Source: a bacterium (lineage in GTDB: Bacteria > Zhuqueibacterota > Zhuqueibacteria > Zhuqueibacterales > Geothermadaptataceae). From it: a stretch of 64,000 nucleotides of DNA. Below are positions 27,330 through 35,090 of the stretch, one piece after another; position 1 is the stretch's first letter, and each line of letters opens with the position of its first letter. The notes beneath the pieces are model-generated. The model worked only from the letters and a program-made list of their open reading frames with translations, was not told where the DNA came from and made no database searches. A program made the position numbers and the translations under genes. Where the stretch lies: NCBI GenBank assembly GCA_024275575.1, contig JAJRYV010000030.1:41303-105302 (forward strand), written 5' to 3'.

Positions 27330-27376
27330 ATCGTTTTCAAAGTTGCCATTGGAGAAAAATGATTCCCCCAAATAGT

Positions 27377-27421
27377 GGTTCTTCAAGATTAATATAGTAT
27401 CGTTTTTAAACTTGAAGTACC
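27377..27421. repeat. Intergenic dyad before the methyltransferase gene
   Basis: GGTTCTTCAAG (27377-27387) and CTTGAAGTACC (27411-27421) are inverted copies with one mismatch around a 23-base AT-rich loop. It stands 20 bases before ATG 27442. ACCGGAATA occurs twice directly afterwards. It could be an operator or an attenuator; there is no T run for termination. Confidence 0.4.
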
Positions 27422-27441
27422 GGAATACTGACCGGAATAAA

Positions 27442-28143
27442 ATGAAAGCAGTTTTGGAACATAAATCTTACCGCTATGAATCGCAGCAGGCGGTGATCGA
27501 TGAAATCGATGCTTTGGCCGAACAGCTTGATCAAAAACACCCGCTGGAGCGCAAAGTCCGCTTTCTGCTCGATATTCGCGGTTATTTGTATTTGAACCGC
27601 ATATGCGGTAATTATATCGAATTCGGCAGCTTCAAAAGCGAAATGCAATACGCTGCGTTTAAAATTCTTGACGGCACGGGCGCCATCACCGCTTACCTCG
27701 GTCTTGATATTTTCACGGGGGAGCCCGATTTGAATCCGCATGAAGCGACGGCAATGCCGGTGACGGCCTCCGGTGATTTTTCCTGCGATTTTGAACAGGT
27801 ACAGCAATTTGTTCAGCAGAATATGGCCGGCAAAGGCGAGCTCATCAGGGGCGATTTTCGCGAGAAAACGCTTTTACAAAAATGCGATGCTTTTGCCCCG
27901 TTCAATATCGCCGTCATCGATTGCAATTTGCTGAGTTCCCTCGAGGTGGCGACACGCTATGCACTACAAAACCTCACTGACGGCGGTTTGCTTTTTTTTG
28001 ATGATTATTTCACCAACTTCGGGCAGGGTGTACCACGCATCCCGCGGATGGTGCAAAGATTGGCTGCGGTCAGCGGCAGGAAATTGCTCGAGCACGGGTT
28101 CTATCCACCGTTTGCCAAATCGTTTATCGTTTGTAGTGAATAG
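27442..28143 (+). CDS. Class I SAM-dependent methyltransferase (TylF/MycF-like)
   Basis: A 233-residue predicted methyltransferase. NYIEFGSFKSEMQYAAF (about 57-73) is a glycine-poor SAM-binding motif I of the TylF/macrocin O-methyltransferase type. LGLDIFTGEP, AVIDCNLLSSLEVATRYALQNLTDGGLLFFDDY (about 158-190) supplies the metal-binding Asp pair region. ATG 27442 is chosen; the frame also allows TTG 27412. In this locus it most likely O-methylates a sugar of the glycan. Confidence 0.75.
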   Translation: MKAVLEHKSYRYESQQAVIDEIDALAEQLDQKHPLERKVRFLLDIRGYLYLNRICGNYIEFGSFKSEMQYAAFKILDGTGAITAYLGLDIFTGEPDLNPHEATAMPVTASGDFSCDFEQVQQFVQQNMAGKGELIRGDFREKTLLQKCDAFAPFNIAVIDCNLLSSLEVATRYALQNLTDGGLLFFDDYFTNFGQGVPRIPRMVQRLAAVSGRKLLEHGFYPPFAKSFIVCSE

Positions 28144-28154
28144 TTTTGGGAAAA

Positions 28155-28841
28155 ATGATGATTACAGAAAAAGTTGAATACACAAATCCGGTTTTTGCAG
28201 ATTATCAGGATGTACATCCTGGAGCTTCGGCAATCCTTTTCGGTTGCGGGCCGACATTGAAAGAATGGCAGGAGCGCGAGTATCCCGGGGTTTTGCGTGT
28301 CGGGGTGAACGAACTCATTTTTACGCCAATCGCCCTGGATTATTATTTCGTCGGCGATAACCAGATCAATCACCGGCCGCAAACTTTCGGCAATAACAAA
28401 GCGGCTTATTATGCCTATGAGCCGCGTCTGGCAAAATTTGTGCGCAAACAAACCTGGGGCAGCCGTGGCGAAATGCCGCGTGATTTTACCAATGCGTTGT
28501 ATTACTGGTGTGATATGTCGCGGAATCTCGTCAGGGATATTGTTAGCCAACCCCTGGCCTGCTGTGCTTCCATTTCTTTTGAAGCTTTTCAGTTTATGCT
28601 TTACACCGGCATAAAACGCATTTATTTCGTCGGGCATGATTGCAATTACACCCGGGGCACCTTTCGTACAGCTTCGGCGAACGATGCTTTCCATCTGCAA
28701 TGCGGTAGCGATATCATCACCGACTGGGAGATGGTCGCCAACGAATGGCTGCCGGCGAACTACCCGGAAGTAGAAATTTTCTCGATCCGACCGGTCGCGC
28801 TGAAGGTTTTCCCCGAAGTTACACAGGATGAAATATATTGA
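28155..28841 (+). CDS. Maf/DUF115-like (MptE-fold) protein, possible flagellin glycosylation factor
   Basis: A 228-residue protein. AILFGCGPTLKEW at about 24-36 and the late segment ASISFEAFQFMLYTGIKRIYFVGHDCNYTRG (about 138-168) resemble the G-x-G-P-x-L and GxDxxYTxG blocks of the DUF115 domain found in Maf motility-accessory glycosyltransferases. Maf proteins transfer nonulosonic acids to flagellin. The similarity is limited to these blocks and the protein is much shorter than Maf (~650), so this is a cautious call. Start ATG 28155 or 28158; the previous gene ends 11 bases upstream. Confidence 0.55.
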   Translation: MMITEKVEYTNPVFADYQDVHPGASAILFGCGPTLKEWQEREYPGVLRVGVNELIFTPIALDYYFVGDNQINHRPQTFGNNKAAYYAYEPRLAKFVRKQTWGSRGEMPRDFTNALYYWCDMSRNLVRDIVSQPLACCASISFEAFQFMLYTGIKRIYFVGHDCNYTRGTFRTASANDAFHLQCGSDIITDWEMVANEWLPANYPEVEIFSIRPVALKVFPEVTQDEIY

Positions 28842-29156
28842 AAGGGCTTTTGGGTTTTTGTTCAGCATGCACAATTTTTGAAAATAGCAGGTTATGACAG
28901 TTAATCTTAATTATTCTCGCGGAGACGTAGTAGCGCAGAGAAAAACAGCATAAAATATTTAAAAACAAAACTCTGCGTCTTGGAGACTGCAACTGTTCAG
29001 CATGTTTTTTTTTGAACCTGGAAAGTCTTGGCATCCCGAGTGTTCCACCGTTTTTTGGCGGGATGTATCGAAGGATGCTCCATGGTGACTTTTCATGCTG
29101 AACAGAGACAGAAAACCGACCAATTTTTACAGCGAATTTACATGGTGGAGTCAGCG
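28842..29156. repeat. Repeat-rich intergenic stretch with three copies of an 11-mer
   Basis: No gene is supported in these 315 bases. TGTTCAGCATG occurs at 28859-28869 and 28994-29004 and in reverse complement at 29094-29104. Between the first two copies lies a ~85-base piece with the palindrome-type words GGAGACG, GCGCAGAG and CTCTGCGTCT. These resemble the dispersed repeats that read ACGCAAAGACGCAAAG in many genomes. It appears to be an old repeat insertion with flanking copies. Confidence 0.55.
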
Positions 29157-30215
29157 ATGAGTTGTGAACTATGCCGGCCGAATTTGAACTTAAACAACGC
29201 AGATTTCAAAGCGATTCGGGCGATTTTAAACAGTAAATGGGTGAGCAACCGCGATCATGTCGCAGCGCTTGAAAGCATTTTTCAAAAGCGTTTTAAAGTG
29301 GCGTTTGCCATCGCCTGTTCCAGCGCTACAACCGGTTTGATGGCAGCGGTGAAAGCAGCCTGGGCGCCGGGAACCGCCATCGAATTGCCGGCTTTTACCT
29401 GGCCGAGCACATTGCTCGCCGCCCAATTCAACGAAGGTAAGGTACTCTTTCAGGATATCGATTTGCAATCCTGGTTCATGCAACAGTCGGAATTGCCGAA
29501 AAGCCGTTGCCGCATCGTGGTCGATATTTTCGGCAACCAGTATCCGGCAGTGAAGAAGTCTGAGAAAGTGCGCACCATTTACGATGCGGCACACGGCTTC
29601 GATCTGCCGAAGCTGGGCCATCGTGGCATCGTCGAAGTGGTTTCCCTGTCGGCAACGAAACCGGTGACCGCTACCGAGGGCGGGATGATTCTGACCGATG
29701 ATGAAGAAATTGCTGCCAAAGCCCGGCAGATCGTGCGTTATATCGGCCGCCTGGAGGAGATCAACGCCTATCTCGCCAGGCGTTCCATTGAAAATTTTGA
29801 CAGCCCGGCCTACCGGCAGCAAATGGATGATATTCGCGACCGCTATCTCGCCGAGCTCGATTTCGATTACCAACTGCAGTATATTCCTGAAGCGACCAAC
29901 AAAAGTTCATTCCAATTTTTGGTCAAAAATCAATTTATCCGCAACCGGATTTTTGCCGCGCTCGCTGAAAAAGAGATCATCGCCCGCGCTTATTATGAAC
30001 CGCTGTCGGCTCATCTCGAAATCACCAATGAAGTTTTCAACCGCATCATTTCATTGCCTTTTCATCCGTTCATGGCAGAAGATCAGAAACAGATTATCGA
30101 TCTTGCAAACACGGCAGCAATGGCCTCGAGCGAGATCACGACTGTGCGCATCATCGATCCCCGCAGTGTTGTGCCGCCGGTCACCCGCGAACAGACACGC
30201 GGCGTTCCGGGTTAA
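29157..30215 (+). CDS. DegT/DnrJ/EryC1/StrS-family aminotransferase
   Basis: A ~352-residue PLP enzyme. Unlike the 25054 protein it keeps the Schiff-base lysine (SLSATKPVTATEGGMILTDD). Other motifs are NSKWVSNRDHVAALESIF, ACSSATTGLMAAVKA, ELPAFTWPSTLLAAQF and the cofactor-binding Asp in TIYDAAHGF. It would aminate a keto sugar, probably a nucleotide-linked one. The start is chosen at ATG 29157 (AMSCELC...) because GGTGGAG stands six bases upstream; in-frame starts lie at 29142, 29082 and 29028. Confidence 0.8.
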   Translation: MSCELCRPNLNLNNADFKAIRAILNSKWVSNRDHVAALESIFQKRFKVAFAIACSSATTGLMAAVKAAWAPGTAIELPAFTWPSTLLAAQFNEGKVLFQDIDLQSWFMQQSELPKSRCRIVVDIFGNQYPAVKKSEKVRTIYDAAHGFDLPKLGHRGIVEVVSLSATKPVTATEGGMILTDDEEIAAKARQIVRYIGRLEEINAYLARRSIENFDSPAYRQQMDDIRDRYLAELDFDYQLQYIPEATNKSSFQFLVKNQFIRNRIFAALAEKEIIARAYYEPLSAHLEITNEVFNRIISLPFHPFMAEDQKQIIDLANTAAMASSEITTVRIIDPRSVVPPVTREQTRGVPG

Positions 30216-30243
30216 GTATAATTAAAAAAGAAAGCCTGTAAAA

Positions 30244-31515
30244 ATGCGAATTACTTTTATTCAGCCTTACTACCGCAATGTCTGGGAATCCATCGGCCTT
30301 GGTTACATCATTTCATATTGCAAAAAAAACTTCGATGGTGATCTTGATGTGCAGTTCTTTCAGGGTAATTTCGATTCTGATGCGGACATTGTTTCCGGTG
30401 CCCGGGGTTCGGATATCGTGGCTTTTTCCTGTACTTCGCCGTGTTATGTTCCGGCTTTGCGCCTCGCGGCAGCGATCAAGGCGAAAAATCCACATGTGCG
30501 AACCGTCGTTGGCGGCTGGCATGTTACGGCATTGCAGGAAAAAGCGGTGAGTGAGGTCATCGATCAAATCGTCGTGGGTGAGGGGGAGCAAGCGATGCTG
30601 GAAATTTTGCAAGGCAATACGGACCCCATCGTGCGGGGTTATGCTTTGCCGTTCACAGAACTGCCGTGGCCCGACCGCGAGGCTATTAAAAACCACCGCA
30701 CGATCGATTTATGTGAACAGATGAACGGCCGCCGCACCACCGGTTTTCAGGCTAACCGTGTCTGCCCGACTTCCTGTGTTTTTTGTGCGGAAAAAATCAT
30801 GACCGGCAAATTCAACCGCCGCAGCAACCCCATCCGTTCGCGTGAAGTCACGGATGTGTGTGCGGAAATCGCCGCGACGATCGAGAAATATAACCTGACT
30901 TATTTTAAATTCGTCGATGCCACATTTGATATCACCCCACAGTACGTGATCGATTTCTGCCGTGAAAAACTCAGTCGAGGTATCGATACCGAATGGGAAT
31001 GCCTGATTCATGCTGGTTTCTGCACTGAGGAAATGTTTCATTGGCTTAAGGTCTCCAATTGTAACCAGATCAATGTCGGCTGCGAAAGCGGCAGCCCGAA
31101 AATTCTCAAACAGATTCACAAAGGCACAAAGGTCGAAACCATCGAAAAAGTCTTCCACTGGGCTAAAAAACACCACATCAAGCGCCGTGCTTTTTTCATT
31201 CTCGGTATGCCGGAAGAAGACCGTGACGACCTGCAGATGACTGAAGACCTCATCGGACGCATCGATCCCGATGTCGTCGGTTTTACTATTCTTTGTCCAT
31301 ATCCCGGTTCAAGTTTGTATGACCATGAAAAATACGGCGAGCAGGACTGGCAGCAGACGGACGAATATGCCAATGATTTCTGGCGTAACAAAGCTTTTTC
31401 AAATGCAGAACTGAAAGAATGGCAGGCCTGTTTTATCGATAAATATGAAAACAAACTCTGTGAAAGACTGGAGAAAGGTGGTTCAGAACTCAGAATTCAA
31501 ACTTCAGGATTATAG
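30244..31515 (+). CDS. Cobalamin-binding-type radical SAM protein
   Basis: A 423-residue B12-binding/radical SAM (BATS-like) protein. The N-terminal Rossmann-like domain (about 1-130: MRITFIQPYYRN, VVGGWHVTALQ, VVGEGEQAMLEIL) is the B12-binding type. The radical SAM core follows with the Cx3Cx2C cluster in VCPTSCVFCAEK (about 173-184), then NVGCESGSPKILKQIHKG and FFILGMPEEDRDD. Such enzymes methylate or rearrange unactivated carbons. Its place in the glycan locus suggests modification of a sugar or acyl group. The substrate is unknown. Confidence 0.85.
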   Translation: MRITFIQPYYRNVWESIGLGYIISYCKKNFDGDLDVQFFQGNFDSDADIVSGARGSDIVAFSCTSPCYVPALRLAAAIKAKNPHVRTVVGGWHVTALQEKAVSEVIDQIVVGEGEQAMLEILQGNTDPIVRGYALPFTELPWPDREAIKNHRTIDLCEQMNGRRTTGFQANRVCPTSCVFCAEKIMTGKFNRRSNPIRSREVTDVCAEIAATIEKYNLTYFKFVDATFDITPQYVIDFCREKLSRGIDTEWECLIHAGFCTEEMFHWLKVSNCNQINVGCESGSPKILKQIHKGTKVETIEKVFHWAKKHHIKRRAFFILGMPEEDRDDLQMTEDLIGRIDPDVVGFTILCPYPGSSLYDHEKYGEQDWQQTDEYANDFWRNKAFSNAELKEWQACFIDKYENKLCERLEKGGSELRIQTSGL

Positions 31516-31518
31516 TTA

Positions 31519-31634
31519 CTGTTTAGCCTCACCCTCGATAAATAGCAGCGAAAGCGTCCCCGCTGAGCGTAACGCTCGTGCCGCTCGGCGAGGACGCCTT
31601 CGCTCTATCTTTAAAAATTATGCAGGCTAAACAG
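31519..31634 (+). repeat. Palindromic intergenic repeat B
   Basis: A near-complete hairpin of about 116 bases. CTGTTTAGCCT (31519-31529) pairs with AGGCTAAACAG (31624-31634). Inside, a GATAAATAGCAGCGAAAGCGTCC arm (31537-31559 region) pairs with GGACGCCTTCGCTCTATC (31592-31609), and the centre is GC-rich with repeated GCTC/GAGC words. It fills the gap between the radical SAM gene and the next glycosyltransferase. The arm words resemble element A in style but not in sequence. Confidence 0.75.
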
Positions 31635-31689
31635 ATACGGATTATATATTGAAAGTTGAATCCGGGTATCCATTTAACTCAGAGAAAAT

Positions 31690-32397
31690 ATGGAAAGAAG
31701 ATTAGTTGCAACCCGTTGCGATGATAATATCGCCGAGATGACCGGTTTGACACACCCGATCATAAAAAAATTCTGCAAAGAGTGGCACGCCGATTTCCTT
31801 TGTTTGAGCGGCGACTACAGTTTTGTGATGGATTATGAAGGCTGGAGAAGTTACCGGATTTTTGAGCTCAATGAGCATTTTGCCAATTATGACCGCGTTT
31901 TGAGTCTGGATTCGGATGTGCTGCTCAGCCCGAAATGTCCCAACCTTTTTGAAGTTGTGCCGCAGGGGAAAATCGGCACGATTTACGAAGATGTCGGTTC
32001 ACGCCGCACGATGCGTCATCAATCCATCCGCAATGTGCAACAAAAATGGGGTGATGTGGGCTGGAAAATAGGGTACACCAATAGCGGTGTCATGGTTTTT
32101 GACAAGCAGCATCAGGACATGCTGCACCCCGTGAATGGCGAATACTGGCTCGGCTGGGAGAGTGATGATATTCATCTGGGATATCAAATCCGCAAACTGG
32201 GTTATGAAGTTTTTCAATTGCCGTTTCAGTTCAATCACATGTGTATGTTTTCCGAGCCCTGGAACGGCAACCCGAACCGGTTTTTATCTTTCATTATTCA
32301 TTATGCCGGTGCTGCAACATTCCCGGGGACAAGCGGCAAAAAAGTCGAAAAGATAAAGCAGGATATCGATGTTTTGTGGAATGGCAAAACGTTCTAA
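31690..32397 (+). CDS. GT-A type glycosyltransferase (GT8-like)
   Basis: A 235-residue protein. The metal-binding Asp-Ser-Asp motif lies at residues 74-76 (RVLSLDSDVLLSP). It is preceded by a segment in which the acceptor is tracked (WRSYRIFELNEHFANYD) and followed by GYTNSGVMVFDKQHQDML. The last part has ESDDIHLGYQIRKLGYEV and LSFIIHYAGA (the His of GT8 enzymes). It resembles glycogenin/galactosyltransferase-like enzymes. The sugar donor cannot be told. ATG 31690 has only a weak AGAG upstream. Confidence 0.72.
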   Translation: MERRLVATRCDDNIAEMTGLTHPIIKKFCKEWHADFLCLSGDYSFVMDYEGWRSYRIFELNEHFANYDRVLSLDSDVLLSPKCPNLFEVVPQGKIGTIYEDVGSRRTMRHQSIRNVQQKWGDVGWKIGYTNSGVMVFDKQHQDMLHPVNGEYWLGWESDDIHLGYQIRKLGYEVFQLPFQFNHMCMFSEPWNGNPNRFLSFIIHYAGAATFPGTSGKKVEKIKQDIDVLWNGKTF

Positions 32398-32429
32398 CGG
32401 TCCAACGTTCACAAGTTTTCAGGAGAATT

Positions 32430-33482
32430 ATGTTACGTCTCGGCATCAATGGTTTTGGTCGTATCGGGCGGGCGATTTTTCGCAATAATCTGGTAAAAAA
32501 TGCCTTCAGGGTGGTGGCGATAAACGATATCAATCCGGATATCAGCAACATCGCCTATCAGCTCAATTATGATACGCTTTACGGCCCTTTAGATGATAAA
32601 TATTACGCGGTAAACGAACAGCTGTGCAACAATCATGAAAAAATCCGCATCTACCACGAGCCTTATGTTGATGAAATTCCCTGGGAAAATGAAAAAGTGG
32701 ATGTCGTCATCGATGCTTCGGGTGTGCTCGAAAATGTATTACGGGCGCCGAATGCGCGTATGCGGCATATGTTGAAAAAAATTATGATCACCCACGCTCC
32801 GGATGAAGTCGATTTTTCCATGGTGCTCGGTGCCAATGAAGCGCAACTCGACCTGAGCAAACATCATGTCATTTCCACCAGCATCTGCGACGCCACTGCC
32901 ATCGGCCCGGTTTTGCGGATTATTCATGAAAATATCGGCATCCGGAATGGCTACATCACGACCCTGCATCCCTGGCTGAATTACCAGAATCTTATGGATG
33001 GTCCCGCCAGCTCGTGGTCGGTGCCGGGCACGATTTACCATCATTACGCCCTCGGGCGTTCGGTGATCGGCAACATGATCCCCAAACCGACCTCGGCGAT
33101 CGCGGCGACTTGCAGAGTTGTGGACGGTATCAGCGAAGAGATGATCGGATCATTTTCCTACCGCACGCCCACGGCGATCGTCGGTAGTGCGGATATCACG
33201 CTGAATCTGAAATCCACGGCTTCGAAAGAACAGGTGCTATCGCTCTTCGTCGCTGCAGAGAAACAACAGCGTTGGAAAATTATTCGCAACAATTTTGAAC
33301 CTTTAACCTCGCTTGATTATAAAAGCTGCGACGCTTCAGCCGTGGTCGATCATCGTTGGACGGATGTATTGGGCGGGGAGGTATTGAAACTTGTTTTGTG
33401 GTATGACAATGAGTGGGGTTATAGCGCCCGTGTGCTCGATCAGGTTTTATACGTGGAAGAACAGATGAGAGAACAGTTATGA
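32430..33482 (+). CDS. Divergent glyceraldehyde-3-phosphate dehydrogenase-like enzyme
   Basis: A 350-residue protein with the GAPDH fold: N-terminal GINGFGRIGRAIFRNN, the NAD loop, a C-terminal LWYDNEWGYSARVLD. The catalytic cysteine is kept (about Cys153, in STSICDATAIGP) but the surrounding SxxCTTNC consensus is changed, and HAYT is replaced by LHPWLNYQ. It is therefore a paralogue with another substrate or role. ATG 32430 has AGGAG just before it; an in-frame ORF extends upstream but is not credible. It overlaps the next gene by 4 bp. Confidence 0.85.
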   Translation: MLRLGINGFGRIGRAIFRNNLVKNAFRVVAINDINPDISNIAYQLNYDTLYGPLDDKYYAVNEQLCNNHEKIRIYHEPYVDEIPWENEKVDVVIDASGVLENVLRAPNARMRHMLKKIMITHAPDEVDFSMVLGANEAQLDLSKHHVISTSICDATAIGPVLRIIHENIGIRNGYITTLHPWLNYQNLMDGPASSWSVPGTIYHHYALGRSVIGNMIPKPTSAIAATCRVVDGISEEMIGSFSYRTPTAIVGSADITLNLKSTASKEQVLSLFVAAEKQQRWKIIRNNFEPLTSLDYKSCDASAVVDHRWTDVLGGEVLKLVLWYDNEWGYSARVLDQVLYVEEQMREQL

Positions 33483-34225
33483 GGAAAAATCTCGCCGTAG
33501 TTTTGCCGGCACGCATAGGCAGTAAACGGGTGCGAGCGAAAAATTTGCGCAAACTCAACGGCAAAACTTTGATCGTCAATATGATCGAAATTTTGCAAAA
33601 AACGCAACACTTGAAAAATATTTATATCAATTCGGACAGTGAGTTATTTGCCGGCATCGCTGCGCGCCACGGTGTGAAATTTTATCACCGCAAGGCTGAA
33701 CTGGCGACCAGCGCTTCGCTTATCGATGATTATTTATACGATTTCATGGCTAACGTGCCGGCTGAATTTCTGGCCGTTGTCAATCCGACTTCGCCGTTCA
33801 TCACACCAGAGGCGTTAGATGAAGCCTGGCTGAGTTTCCAGAAAAATGGATTTGATACCCTGCTTTCCTGCGAGAAAATTCAGACGCACTGTTTTTTTCA
33901 GGGGAATCCGGTGAATTTTTCAATCAACGGCAAACATCCGCGCTCGCAGGATTTGCAGCCGGTGCGGGCATTGAATTTTGCCATCACCATATGGAATTGC
34001 CGGCGCTATATGGAAAATTATAACAAACACGGCTTCGGCGTCTACGCCGGAAAGATCGGCTTTTATGACGTCGAAGGTTTCGGCTGCATCGATATCGATT
34101 ATGAAGAAGATTTTCAGTTGGCGGAATTCGTCGCACGTTTTTTGAACAAACGGCAAAATTTCCCGGTAGTATACGACGAAGTGCTGCAACCATTGCTGGC
34201 GCAGGAAACGGATTTTAGTAACTGA
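33479..34225 (+). CDS. CMP-sugar-type cytidylyltransferase
   Basis: A 248-residue nucleotidyltransferase of the CMP-NeuAc/CMP-Kdo synthetase type (CTP_transf_3). The nucleotide loop VVLPARIGSKRVRAKNLRKLNGKTL (about 7-31) is complete. INSDSELFAGIAARHG and VNPTSPFITPEALDEAW (about 102-118) and CIDIDYEEDFQLAE near the C-terminus match the family. It would activate an acid (2-keto-3-deoxy sugar acid or similar) as a CMP-linked donor. No condensing synthase (NeuB/KdsA type) is seen in the window. It is translationally coupled to the GAPDH-like gene (ATGA). Confidence 0.85.
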   Translation: MRKNLAVVLPARIGSKRVRAKNLRKLNGKTLIVNMIEILQKTQHLKNIYINSDSELFAGIAARHGVKFYHRKAELATSASLIDDYLYDFMANVPAEFLAVVNPTSPFITPEALDEAWLSFQKNGFDTLLSCEKIQTHCFFQGNPVNFSINGKHPRSQDLQPVRALNFAITIWNCRRYMENYNKHGFGVYAGKIGFYDVEGFGCIDIDYEEDFQLAEFVARFLNKRQNFPVVYDEVLQPLLAQETDFSN

Positions 34226-34285
34226 CAAGTTATTTTCTGCCATTTTTTGGCTAGAAATATTGATCTAAATCCTCAAAAGCAAAAA

Positions 34286-34376
34286 TTTCACGCGAAGACG
34301 CTAAGCCGCAAAGGAATCGCAAAGAAAAAATTAAAAAAATCTTTGCGTATTCTCAGCGTCTCGGCAACTTTGCGTG
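34286..34376 (+). repeat. Palindromic intergenic repeat D (ACGCAAAG-type)
   Basis: Nested inverted arms: CACGC (34289-34293) with GCGTG (34372-34376), AGACGCT (34296-34302) with AGCGTCT (34355-34361), CGCAAAG (34318-34324) with CTTTGCG (34341-34347). It is non-coding and lies in the 256-base gap before the FAH gene. It resembles the dispersed hairpins with ACGCAAAGACGC words known in many genomes. Confidence 0.65.
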
Positions 34377-34481
34377 CGCTTTGGAATTTTCTTTTTCAGA
34401 TTCCGGTTTATCCGGGTTGGGACTTAAGCAGCAGATCGACGGCCCTGATTAATGCAATTGTCGCTATAATTTGAGGAAATA

Positions 34482-35090
34482 ATGCCTGAATTAAACCCGC
34501 AAAACATTCACTGTCTCGCGTTAAACTATCACGGCGTCGGCTCGGTCGATGTTGAACCGCTGTATTTTATCAAATCGCGGCAGGCGCTTTGTTTCGATGG
34601 CGCCCAAATTCATTATCCCGAGCGATGTGAGAATTTGTGGACGGAAGTCGAACTCGTGCTCGTCATCAAAAAACACTGCTGTAAAATTTCTGTAGACGAA
34701 GCTGTGCATTATATCGCCGGTTTTACCGTCGGTGCAGATATCACCTGTGCCAACGTTGCCAGTCGTGATCACCATCTGGCCTATTCCAAAAGTCGCAAAA
34801 ATTTTTGTCCGGTGAGCCAGGGAATTGTCAGTCTGTCGCCTTCCGAACTGGATGATTTGCAATTGACGACATCCATCAATAGCAAAATAACGCAGACGGG
34901 AGGCCTTTCGCAAATGATTTTAAACCCTTTTCGGGCGTTGAGTTATGTGTCTTATATCACCGAGCTGGATGCAGGTGATATTCTGCTCACCGGCACACCG
35001 GCGGGTGTTGAGAATAACCGCATCTGGCGCGGCGACCATGTACGCCACGAAATTGAAAAAATTGGATCATTACGCTATGAAATCGTCTAA
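34482..35090 (+). CDS. FAH-family hydrolase/hydratase
   Basis: A 202-residue fumarylacetoacetate-hydrolase family protein, at the short end of the family. It has WTEVELVLVIKKHCCKIS with the Glu-x-Glu metal ligands (about 48-52), the GFTVGADITCANVASRD block with the metal-binding Asp, and GDILLTGTPAGVENNRIWRGDHVRHEIEKIG. The family acts on 2-keto acids and acylpyruvates (hydrolysis, hydration, decarboxylation). In this locus it may process the same keto acid as its neighbours. The actual substrate is unknown. It overlaps the next gene by 14 bp. Confidence 0.82.
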   Translation: MPELNPQNIHCLALNYHGVGSVDVEPLYFIKSRQALCFDGAQIHYPERCENLWTEVELVLVIKKHCCKISVDEAVHYIAGFTVGADITCANVASRDHHLAYSKSRKNFCPVSQGIVSLSPSELDDLQLTTSINSKITQTGGLSQMILNPFRALSYVSYITELDAGDILLTGTPAGVENNRIWRGDHVRHEIEKIGSLRYEIV

